NCBI GenBank assembly: GCA_022729775.1
Contig: DZBA01000246.1
Coordinates: 1 to 5,202, forward strand
Reading direction: 5' to 3'
Origin: Anaerolinea thermophila
Lineage (GTDB): Bacteria; Chloroflexota; Anaerolineae; Anaerolineales; Villigracilaceae
Length of the DNA stretch: 5,202 nucleotides
How positions within the stretch are numbered: the first letter of the stretch is position 1; each line of letters begins with the position of its first letter. The notes under the pieces were generated by a model. The model was not told the DNA's origin, searched no databases, and saw only the letters and a list, made by a program, of their open reading frames with translations. This document shows, piece after piece, positions 1 through 5,202 of the stretch. Both the position numbers and the translations under genes were made by a program.

Positions 1-2
1 GG

Positions 3-1202
3 GTACTCCCGTTCTTCATTTCCTATCACCACCTGTCTGACTGTGAACTGTTACTCAATTTCTATATGTGCGCCGCGCTGTATGTGTACAGCAAAAGCCA
101 TAAGACCTATCCCGGCTTTGGGTTTTGGATGATTGCCGCAGTCCTGGTGGCTTTAACATATACGCTGCTTTTTTTGCGCGGCATCGCCCCGGACTTTTTA
201 ACCATTCCCATCGCAAACACCATTGTCATGGTCAGCGCGATTTTCCGTCTGGAAGGGATGAAGCGTTTCATCGGCAGGGACAAATTCAATTATTGGAGTT
301 TTTGGATGCCCGCCCTGACCTTTGTCTGGTACATGTATTTTACATACGTCGAAAACAGCATTGTCATACGCAATGCCTTATTTTCCGTTTTGACATTTGG
401 CGTCGTCCTGTGGCTGATTTACCTGCTGCGCGCCAACCCCTGGGATGAGACCAAAAACATCACCAACTTCTTCATCGCCACATTGGTAATTTACAGCGTC
501 TTTTTGATTCTCCGCGCCGTCAACATGTTCATAGACCCAGCCAGCCGCGAGAGTTTAACCGCCAGCACGCCCATCAACAATTTTTATTTCCTATCTGTGC
601 TGGTATCAGATATCAGTTGGAGCGCGTGCTTCATCCTGCTCAACGGTCAGCGCATGGCAATGGAAATTACCAGCCTCACGCAGCAACTGGACAAGCTCGC
701 CTCCATTGACGGGCTGACGGGGATTTATAACCGCCGAAAATTTTTGGAATTGGGCAGCGCGGAAATGGCGCGGGCAAAACGCTATAACGACAAATTGAGT
801 CTGGTCATGTTCGACCTCAACCTGTTCAAAGATGTCAACGATAAATATGGTCACGCCGCCGGCGACGAAGTCTTGAAACAAGTTGTAAATGTATGCCGTA
901 GAAACCTGCGGCAGCACGATGTCCTTGGACGGTTTGGCGGGGATGAGTTCATCATCCTGCTGCCTGAGACCTCGCTCGCCCTCGCAACGGAAGTCTCGGA
1001 ACGGTTGAACGAGGACATACAATCCATCTCGTTTGCGTGGAGCAGCGACATCAAAGTATCCATCAGTTATGGCGGCGCGGAACTTTCCGAGCAGGACGAC
1101 AATCTCGACCAAATGATGCAGCGCGCGGATGTACTGCTGTATGAGATGAAATACAAAAAACGAAGCCAGTCCCCGTTGGTGGGGTTCATCCCCATTTGCT
1201 GA
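3..1202 (+). CDS. Membrane-anchored GGDEF diguanylate cyclase (5'-partial)
   Basis: Predicted to make cyclic di-GMP from two GTP at the inner face of the membrane. Numbering from the first ATG (66): a multi-helix hydrophobic N-terminus (about 1-193) with a KTYPGFG motif at 13-19, a short linker likely to form a coiled coil (about 196-213), then a GGDEF domain (about 208-370). DGLTG lies at 215-219. The metal ligand is D250 in FDLNLFK, where the second Asp of the usual DxD is Asn. Guanine-contact residues are N258 and D267, and the active loop RFGGDEF has GGDEF at 291-295. RQHD (282-285) sits five residues before GGDEF, matching the RxxD product-inhibition site, so feedback control by c-di-GMP is expected. 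The frame has no stop back to position 3 and the upstream codons encode hydrophobic residues completing the first helix, so the true start is probably outside the window. The sensed signal is unknown. Confidence 0.9.
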   Translation, partial: VLPFFISYHHLSDCELLLNFYMCAALYVYSKSHKTYPGFGFWMIAAVLVALTYTLLFLRGIAPDFLTIPIANTIVMVSAIFRLEGMKRFIGRDKFNYWSFWMPALTFVWYMYFTYVENSIVIRNALFSVLTFGVVLWLIYLLRANPWDETKNITNFFIATLVIYSVFLILRAVNMFIDPASRESLTASTPINNFYFLSVLVSDISWSACFILLNGQRMAMEITSLTQQLDKLASIDGLTGIYNRRKFLELGSAEMARAKRYNDKLSLVMFDLNLFKDVNDKYGHAAGDEVLKQVVNVCRRNLRQHDVLGRFGGDEFIILLPETSLALATEVSERLNEDIQSISFAWSSDIKVSISYGGAELSEQDDNLDQMMQRADVLLYEMKYKKRSQSPLVGFIPIC

Positions 1203-1218
1203 CGCGCCTTGCGTCAGC
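1198..1218 (+). repeat. 8-bp hairpin over the stop codon of the GGDEF gene
   Basis: GCTGACGC (1198-1205) and GCGTCAGC (1211-1218) are perfect complements separated by the 5-nt loop GCCTT. The TGA stop (1200-1202) lies in the left arm. No run of T follows, so this is at best a weak or factor-assisted terminator, or an mRNA 3'-end stabiliser. Only the pairing is seen; the function is inferred. Confidence 0.5.
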
Positions 1219-1230
1219 GCCGAGTTCGTT

Positions 1231-1239
1231 TGGTAAAAT
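1231..1239 (+). promoter_or_regulatory. Possible extended -10 promoter for the nucleotidyltransferase gene
   Basis: TGG followed by TAAAAT (1234-1239) fits the extended -10 pattern TGn-TATAAT with one mismatch. It would give a transcript start near 1246 and a leader of about 25 nt. No convincing -35 box is present; TTGCGT at 1209-1214 is only a partial match at a 19-nt spacing. It lies in the only sizeable gap between the GGDEF gene and the next one. The call rests on pattern only. Confidence 0.35.
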
Positions 1240-1269
1240 AGCTGTGAAATCTTTGGATGGAGAAACCTC

Positions 1270-2307
1270 TTGACAGAAACCTTGAAAATCGTAATTCCAA
1301 TGGCTGGTTGGGGAACGCGTATGCGTCCGCACACGTGGAGTAAACCCAAGCCACTCGTCAGCGTGGCGGGCAAAACCTCCCTCGAACATTTGCTCGATAT
1401 GTTCAAAACCCTGCCCGACCCAGAGAACGCCGAATATATTTTCATCGTCGGTCCGTATCTCGGCGAGATGCAAATTCCCCCATTCATCAAAGAACATTAC
1501 CCAAACCTCAAAGCACATTATGTCGTGCAGCATGAGATGAAGGGACAATCGCATGCGCTGGCGTTATCGCGCGAACATTTACAAGGTCCGATGATTATAT
1601 GCTTCTCGGATACGTTAATGGAAACCGACTTCTCCTTCCTCGCGCAAGAAAAAGCCGACGGCGTGGCATGGGTGATGCCCGTCGAAGACCCGCGCCGCTT
1701 CGGGGTCGCAGAAGAAGGCGCGGATGGCTGGGTGACGCGCTTCATCGAAAAGCCGCAAAGCATGGATAACAACCTCGTTGTCGTTGGCTGCTATTACTTC
1801 AAAAGCGCAGAGAAATTACTCGCGGCGATTGATGACCAAATAGCGCGCGGCGTGATGTTGAAGAATGAATATTTCCTGACCGACGCAATTACCATCATGA
1901 TAGAAAGCGGCGCGAAGGTACGCACAAATCGCATCTCCACCTGGCTGGATACGGGGACAATCGAAGCGACGCTGGATACAAACAAGGTGTTATTGGAAAA
2001 AGGCAAATATCCAAACACCCATGCAGGCAAACAAACGCAAGTGCAAGTGATCGAACCATCGTTTATTGACCCCAGCGCAGAAGTGGAAAACGCGGTCATC
2101 GGTCCCTACGCTTCGATTGGGGCAAAGTGCAAAATCAGCGACGCGGCGATCTCTGACAGCATCCTCGAAGAAGGCACACAAGTCACCCGCGCAAACATTA
2201 CCCATTCGTTGATTGGAAGAAATTGTTACGTCGAAGGAAATTCAAGCAAGGCAGAAGCGTCGAAATTAAACATCGGCGATAACAGCAATATCATCATCCA
2301 CCCATAG
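1270..2307 (+). CDS. Sugar-phosphate nucleotidyltransferase with C-terminal left-handed beta-helix
   Basis: Predicted cytoplasmic enzyme joining a sugar 1-phosphate to an NTP to give an NDP-sugar and pyrophosphate, for glycan or cell-envelope synthesis. The GT-A domain (about 5-240) begins with the signature AGWGTRMRP (12-20) and KPKPL (25-29). D114 in CFSDT is the likely metal-binding Asp (the family usually has GD there). FIEKP is at 158-162 and WLDTGT at 225-230. From about 264 to 322, hexapeptide-like repeats (IDPSAEV, IGPYASIG, ILEEGTQV) indicate a short left-handed beta-helix, as in long RmlA/GlmU-like proteins. At 345 aa it is too short for a full GlmU acetyltransferase domain. The start is TTG at 1270, with GGAGA at 1259-1263 and a 6-nt gap; the next ATG (1300) would cut off the first strand of the fold. 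Sugar and nucleotide specificity (glucose/dTTP, GlcNAc/UTP, mannose/GTP) cannot be read from sequence alone. Confidence 0.9.
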   Translation: MTETLKIVIPMAGWGTRMRPHTWSKPKPLVSVAGKTSLEHLLDMFKTLPDPENAEYIFIVGPYLGEMQIPPFIKEHYPNLKAHYVVQHEMKGQSHALALSREHLQGPMIICFSDTLMETDFSFLAQEKADGVAWVMPVEDPRRFGVAEEGADGWVTRFIEKPQSMDNNLVVVGCYYFKSAEKLLAAIDDQIARGVMLKNEYFLTDAITIMIESGAKVRTNRISTWLDTGTIEATLDTNKVLLEKGKYPNTHAGKQTQVQVIEPSFIDPSAEVENAVIGPYASIGAKCKISDAAISDSILEEGTQVTRANITHSLIGRNCYVEGNSSKAEASKLNIGDNSNIIIHP

Positions 2308-2318
2308 TTTGAAAGTTC

Positions 2319-2323
2319 AGGAG
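2319..2323 (+). promoter_or_regulatory. Ribosome binding site that fixes the aminotransferase start
   Basis: AGGAG lies 9 nt before the ATG at 2333. A longer in-frame start (TTG at 2309, eight codons upstream) has no such site and would begin one base after the preceding stop codon, so the ATG is preferred. Confidence 0.75.
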
Positions 2324-2332
2324 ACTCGTTCC

Positions 2333-3517
2333 ATGACTGATACAACAAATGTGTCCAAAAGAAAACTTGCGGAACGCGTGGCGGGGTTGAAGCCCAGCGG
2401 CATTCGCAAATTCTTCGACATCGTTGCGACGATGAAAGATGTCATCTCGCTGGGAATCGGCGAACCGGATTTCACAACCCCCAAGCCAATTCTCGACGCG
2501 GGTATTCGTTCCCTGCAAAAAGGGGAAACACACTATACATCCAATAACGGTAAGATTGAATTACGTCAGGGAATTGCGGATAATTTACAAAATTTGTACA
2601 ACGTCAAATACGACCCCGCCAGCGAAATCCTTGCGGCGGTGGGCGTGTCAGAAGCGTTGTATTTGACCTTCACCGCGCTGCTCGAACAGGGCGATGAAGT
2701 CATCATTCCCACGCCATGCTTTGTCGCATACCAGGCGGAGGTCATTCTCGCGGGCGGCGTTCCCGTTGAAGTTCCCGCGCGTCTCGAAAATAATTTCACC
2801 GTTGACCCGGATGACATCCGCAAAGCCATCACGCCGCGCACAAAGGTCATCTTCATCGGCTATCCATCCAACCCAACGGGCGCGGTCGCCCCGCGCGAAG
2901 TGATGTTCGAAATTGGAAAAATCGCGGAAGAGCACGACCTGGTCGTCGTCTCGGATGAAATCTATGACCGCCTTGTCTACGACTTTGACCACGTTTGTTT
3001 CCCGGCGTTGAGTGACGAACTCCGCAATCGAACCATTTTGCTCGGCGGATTTTCCAAAGCATACGCCATGACCGGCTGGCGCATCGGCTATGCCTGCGGA
3101 CCGAAAGACTTGATGCAGGGCTTAATGCGCATCCATCAATATACGATCATGTCCGCGCCGACTACCGCGCAAGATGCCGCCATCGAAGCGTTGAAGACCG
3201 GCGAGCCGCATGTGAAGGAAATGGTCGCGGAATATGACCGCCGCCGCAGGTTGCTCGTCGGCGGGTTGAATAAACTTGGGCTGGCAACCTTCGAACCGCG
3301 CGGCGCGTTTTACACCTTCCCCAGCATCAAAGCCAGCGGCATGGATGATGAGACCTTCGCCGAGACTCTCTTGAAAGAAGAGAAGGTCGCGGTGGTGCCG
3401 GGCAGCGCGTTCGGCGCAGGCGGCGAGGGATTCGTCCGCGCATGTTACGCGACAGAGTACAGTCAAATCGAAGAAGCGCTGCGGCGCATGGAAAGATTTA
3501 TGTCGCGGCACGGGTAA
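2333..3517 (+). CDS. Class I/II PLP-dependent aminotransferase (AspC-like, fold type I)
   Basis: Predicted cytoplasmic enzyme moving an amino group between an amino acid and a 2-oxo acid through pyridoxal phosphate. The 394-aa length is typical of the family. Landmarks: GEPDF (43-47), GVSEAL (104-109, cofactor phosphate loop), YPSNPTG with N180 (177-183), SDEIYD with D208 and Y211 (207-212), and SKAYAMTGWRIGY with the Schiff-base lysine K242 and phosphate-binding R250. R369 in FVRACY is the likely substrate alpha-carboxylate ligand. All catalytic residues of fold type I are present. It follows the nucleotidyltransferase by 25 nt with no promoter-like gap, suggesting one transcript ended by the hairpin just downstream. 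Family members annotated as aspartate, aromatic or N-acetyl-diaminopimelate aminotransferases look alike, so the substrate is undecided. A link to amino-sugar synthesis is possible but not shown: sugar aminotransferases usually belong to the DegT family, which this is not. Confidence 0.93.
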   Translation: MTDTTNVSKRKLAERVAGLKPSGIRKFFDIVATMKDVISLGIGEPDFTTPKPILDAGIRSLQKGETHYTSNNGKIELRQGIADNLQNLYNVKYDPASEILAAVGVSEALYLTFTALLEQGDEVIIPTPCFVAYQAEVILAGGVPVEVPARLENNFTVDPDDIRKAITPRTKVIFIGYPSNPTGAVAPREVMFEIGKIAEEHDLVVVSDEIYDRLVYDFDHVCFPALSDELRNRTILLGGFSKAYAMTGWRIGYACGPKDLMQGLMRIHQYTIMSAPTTAQDAAIEALKTGEPHVKEMVAEYDRRRRLLVGGLNKLGLATFEPRGAFYTFPSIKASGMDDETFAETLLKEEKVAVVPGSAFGAGGEGFVRACYATEYSQIEEALRRMERFMSRHG

Positions 3518-3520
3518 TGC

Positions 3521-3556
3521 AAAACTCCGAGTTCATGATGAACTCGGAGTTTTTTT
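3521..3556. terminator. Strong intrinsic terminator between convergent genes
   Basis: A perfect 15-bp stem (3521-3535 with 3539-3553) closes a 3-nt TGA loop. The right arm runs into seven T (3550-3556). It starts 3 nt after the aminotransferase stop and ends just before the end of the convergent regulator gene (3559). On the plus strand it is a textbook Rho-independent terminator. On the minus strand the arm ends in only four U, so it probably also stops the regulator transcript, less efficiently. Confidence 0.93.
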
Positions 3557-3558
3557 AC

Positions 3559-4233
3559 TTATTCGCCGCTTCCCGCCAACGACTCTAACTTCTCACGGTC
3601 CAGAAAAGCCAGTTCCACGCGGTTGATCTGGATCAATCCATCGTTGGCGAAGCGGTGCAAAGTGCGGCTGACCAGTTCGCGGGTGGTGCCGACGGTGTCT
3701 GCCATTTGGTCGAGCGTTAAATCACGCGGCGCGGGGCTGTCGCTTTGCGGGTAATGGGATAAAAGCAGACGCGCGAGTCTCCCCGCGACGGGATGAAATG
3801 CAAACCCATAAACCACTTCGCGCACGCGGCGCATGTAATTCATCAGGATATGCGAGATGTCCCAAACCGCTTCGGGGTTGCGGAGAATGATGGGGAGGAT
3901 TACCTCTCTCTCCCAAAGATAGAGAACCGCGTCCTCCCGCACTTCAAGTGAGGCGGGCATGGGCAGTCCATCTATGACCGAATGTCCCCAGATGATGTCG
4001 CACGGGTTGAGTTGAAAGACAACCTGACGGCGACCTTCGGGCGAGAGCATTGCCCATTCCAGTTTTCCAGTGGAGAGGTACGCCACATGCGACCAAACCT
4101 CGCCCTGCCAGCAGACGAATTCGTTGCGCTGGTATTTTTTCTCCACCGCGCGTTCGATTAATTGCTGGCGGTCATGCTCGGTCAATTTTGAAAATACGGG
4201 GGCTTTCGAGAGGCAGTCGAAAATCTTTTGCAT
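3559..4233 (-). CDS. Crp/Fnr-family transcription regulator, second of tandem pair
   Basis: Predicted dimeric DNA-binding regulator of 224 aa, the usual family length. The N-terminal cyclic-nucleotide-binding-like beta-roll is about 10-115, the dimerisation helix about 122-160 (FHPVAGRLARLLL at 146-158), and the Crp-type HTH about 170-212. The recognition helix TTRELVSR (183-190) keeps the R-E-x3-R spacing of CRP (R180, E181, R185), so TGTGA-like half-sites are possible. The effector pocket is not that of a cAMP receptor: the GEL segment is WGHS (82-85), and the R-S/T-A segment is MPASLE (92-97). There is no FNR-like N-terminal cysteine cluster. The ATG at 4233 is preceded by AAAGGA (4243-4248), which overlaps the end of the upstream regulator gene; only 6 nt separate the two, so transcription and probably translation are coupled. 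The convergent terminator lies downstream. Ligand and targets are unknown. Confidence 0.9.
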   Translation of the reverse strand: MQKIFDCLSKAPVFSKLTEHDRQQLIERAVEKKYQRNEFVCWQGEVWSHVAYLSTGKLEWAMLSPEGRRQVVFQLNPCDIIWGHSVIDGLPMPASLEVREDAVLYLWEREVILPIILRNPEAVWDISHILMNYMRRVREVVYGFAFHPVAGRLARLLLSHYPQSDSPAPRDLTLDQMADTVGTTRELVSRTLHRFANDGLIQINRVELAFLDREKLESLAGSGE

Positions 4234-4239
4234 GTGGAA

Positions 4240-4923
4240 CTATCCTTTGCCTTGTTTGGCAAGATCAGACAAACCCGAACGGTTTGATATGGTGAACTCA
4301 GTGCGGTTGACCTGAATCAAGCCCGCGTTGGAAAAACGATGCAGGAAGCGGCAAACCACTTCGCGCGTGCTGCCGACGTGCGCCGCCATTTCATCCAGAG
4401 TCAACGTGCGGGCGACGGGTTCGCTTTCCGCGCCTTGAAAATGTTCCAACAGCAGGTTTGCAAGCCGCCCCGCGACGGGTTGAAAGGCGAGACCTTGCAT
4501 GATTTCGCTGGCGTGTAACATACGGATTGCCATCAGGCGCGAAAGTTCCCAAGAGACTTTCCCATGCTCCAAAAGAAACGGCTGGATTTGCTCGCGCTGC
4601 CAGATGTAGAGCGAGCAGCCTTCGCGAGTTTCCAGCGTGACGGGCATGGGCGCGTCTTCAATGAAGAAGGACAGCCCCCAAAAAATTTCGCCGCGATTGA
4701 ACGTTGCCACATGCAAATTGCGTCCCTCGCTGGATTCTTTGACTGCGTCCACCGCGCCTTCTTCCACGATAAAGAGGTGTGACCATAATTCGCCATAGAG
4801 GATGATGGTTTCATTCTTTTTGTATTTTCGGCGCATGGCTGCGCTTGCAAGCTCGCCAATCTCCCTATCGGACAGGCTGGCGAAGACTTCGTTTTCTTTG
4901 AGCAATTGAAAAAGTGGGGGCAT
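4240..4923 (-). CDS. Crp/Fnr-family transcription regulator, first of tandem pair
   Basis: Predicted 227-aa dimeric regulator, paralogous to its neighbour. The beta-roll is about 10-116, the dimerisation helix about 123-161 (FQPVAGRLANLLL at 147-159), and the HTH about 172-214 with recognition helix STREVVCR (185-192), again R-E-x3-R. As in its partner, the cAMP-contacting Glu and Arg are missing: WGLS (82-85) and MPVTLE (93-98) occupy those segments. It also has the shared WSH at 47-49. The frame extends to a GTG at 5022, but ATG 4923 is chosen for two reasons. From it the protein aligns without gaps to its paralogue for almost 90 residues (Y34, N37, E38, W47, S48 and H49 coincide). The upstream 33 codons also contain the probable transcript start and are rich in Lys, Arg and Cys with no counterpart in the paralogue. 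The ribosome site (GGA at 4929-4931) is weak. Divergent transcription from the gene at 5078 suggests local and autogenous control. Confidence 0.9.
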   Translation of the reverse strand: MPPLFQLLKENEVFASLSDREIGELASAAMRRKYKKNETIILYGELWSHLFIVEEGAVDAVKESSEGRNLHVATFNRGEIFWGLSFFIEDAPMPVTLETREGCSLYIWQREQIQPFLLEHGKVSWELSRLMAIRMLHASEIMQGLAFQPVAGRLANLLLEHFQGAESEPVARTLTLDEMAAHVGSTREVVCRFLHRFSNAGLIQVNRTEFTISNRSGLSDLAKQGKG

Positions 4924-4960
4924 GGTTTTCCGCGTAATCGGTTTGAATTTATAAAAAGAC

Positions 4961-4980
4961 AAAGACGCGCAACAGTCTTT
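4961..4980. promoter_or_regulatory. Spaced inverted repeat AAAGAC-N8-GTCTTT, possible operator
   Basis: Perfect 6-bp arms (4961-4966 and 4975-4980) flank 8 nt. A further AAAGAC copy at 4955-4960 directly abuts the left arm on the plus strand. The 20-bp two-fold symmetry suits a dimeric regulator such as the adjacent Crp/Fnr proteins, although the half-site is neither TGTGA nor TTGAT. It lies in the predicted leader of the regulator operon, so it could also act as an mRNA hairpin. Function is inferred from symmetry and position only. Confidence 0.4.
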
Positions 4981-5004
4981 ATGATATTTTATATGAGAAA
5001 TTTT

Positions 5005-5019
5005 CCTGCGTTTAGCAGG
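5005..5019. promoter_or_regulatory. Inverted repeat CCTGC-N5-GCAGG at the predicted transcript start
   Basis: Perfect 5-bp arms (5005-5009 and 5015-5019) surround GTTTA. On the minus strand it lies just downstream of the -10 box, across the predicted +1. It could be an operator that blocks initiation or a 5'-end hairpin of the regulator mRNA. The arms are short, so chance is not excluded. Confidence 0.35.
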
Positions 5020-5022
5020 CAC

Positions 5023-5031
5023 ATTATATCA
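5023..5031 (-). promoter_or_regulatory. Extended -10 promoter for the regulator operon
   Basis: Read on the minus strand, TGA is followed by a perfect TATAAT (5028 down to 5023), matching the extended -10 consensus TGn-TATAAT. The predicted transcript start is near 5016, giving a leader of about 90 nt to the ATG at 4923. No good -35 box is seen at 17-18 nt, which is compatible with an extended -10 promoter or one needing an activator. Confidence 0.6.
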
Positions 5032-5035
5032 ATAA

Positions 5036-5064
5036 GCGCCGAAAACTCCCCATTCCACCGGCGC
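5036..5064 (+). repeat. GC-rich hairpin directly before the ribosome site of the last gene
   Basis: GCGCCG (5036-5041) and CGGCGC (5059-5064) are perfect complements with a 17-nt loop. The right arm abuts the Shine-Dalgarno AAGGAG (5065-5070), and the loop contains CTCC (5046-5049), complementary to GGAG. A leader fold affecting ribosome access is conceivable. The pairing is seen; a role is inferred. Confidence 0.3.
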
Positions 5065-5077
5065 AAGGAGAATCCCT

Positions 5078-5202
5078 ATGTCAACTGAAACAACCAAAAC
5101 CCAACGCCTGATTATGGCAGTTGTGGCTGTAATTGGCGGGCTGTATTTGATGTTGCTCGCCCCGACCCAGGCGATGCAGACCCTGAAGATTGCCCTCGAC
5201 CA
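5078..5202 (+). CDS. Start of an unidentified membrane-anchored or exported protein (3'-partial)
   Basis: Only the first 41 codons are in the window. ATG 5078 has an excellent ribosome site, AAGGAG at 5065-5070 with 7-nt spacing. The product starts with a short polar segment (about residues 1-10, including K7 and R10), then a hydrophobic stretch (about 11-29, LIMAVVAVIGG onwards), then AP-TQAMQ. This suits a signal anchor or first membrane helix; a cleavable signal peptide is possible but no clear AxA site is seen. The start is divergent from the Crp/Fnr pair across 154 bp, making it a natural candidate target of those regulators. I do not recognise the family from this fragment. Confidence 0.75.
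   Translation, partial: MSTETTKTQRLIMAVVAVIGGLYLMLLAPTQAMQTLKIALD

Noticed and set aside
603..616. Short direct repeat around ATCAGATATCAG
   Set aside because: Lies within the coding region for a membrane helix, is only a few bases long and fits ordinary codons.
606..1490. A 294-codon open frame on the minus strand across the end of the GGDEF gene and the start of the nucleotidyltransferase gene
   Set aside because: It is antisense to two genes with intact conserved motifs, has no recognisable domain, and crosses their intergenic region; it is a by-product of codon bias on the other strand.
3122..3511. A 129-codon open frame on the minus strand inside the aminotransferase gene
   Set aside because: Fully antisense to the conserved C-terminal half of the aminotransferase, with no family resemblance.
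4533..4859. A 108-codon minus-strand frame overlapping the first regulator
   Set aside because: Same strand, different frame, wholly inside the regulator coding region that carries the conserved motifs.
4924..5077. Canonical TGTGA-N6-TCACA (CRP) or TTGAT-N4-ATCAA (FNR) operator
   Set aside because: Only an isolated TTGAT half-site next to the -10 box is present; no complete palindrome of either type was found.
4906..5088. A 60-codon plus-strand frame spanning the divergent intergenic region
   Set aside because: No ribosome site; it overlaps the regulator start, the promoter and the much better supported start at 5078.

Overview
The window reads as an ordinary bacterial chromosome segment of moderate GC content with densely packed genes. 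The best guess for the source is a member of the Chloroflexota, probably class Anaerolineae. That rests on the style of the proteins: a multi-TM N-terminus with a KTYPGFG motif fused to GGDEF, and Crp/Fnr regulators with a PVAGRLA-type dimerisation helix. It is an impression, not a database result. No RNA gene, CRISPR array, IS element or phage gene is visible.

Layout. (1) Positions 3-1202, plus strand: a membrane-anchored diguanylate cyclase whose reading frame is still open at the left edge, so its N-terminus is probably missing. (2) 1270-2307, plus: a sugar-phosphate nucleotidyltransferase with a C-terminal left-handed beta-helix, starting at TTG behind a good ribosome binding site. (3) 2333-3517, plus: a fold-type-I PLP aminotransferase, 25 nt after the previous gene and probably in the same transcript. 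(4) 3521-3556: a strong 15-bp hairpin terminator between convergent genes. (5) 4923-4240 and 4233-3559, minus: two tandem paralogous Crp/Fnr-family regulators, 6 nt apart. (6) 4924-5077: a divergent control region with an extended -10 promoter and several inverted repeats. (7) 5078 to the right edge, plus: the first 41 codons of a gene whose product starts with a membrane segment.

How the genes relate. The left cluster combines c-di-GMP synthesis, nucleotide-sugar formation and amino-acid transamination. Only the last two look like an operon. The right cluster is a regulator pair facing a divergent membrane-protein gene, the usual arrangement for local regulators and their target. Both regulators keep the Crp fold and HTH but lack the conserved Glu and Arg of the cAMP pocket. 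They share instead a WSH motif and an MP-LE-RE motif, so their effector is unknown. This pair and its control region are the most interesting part of the window. Nothing here amounts to a clearly new system.
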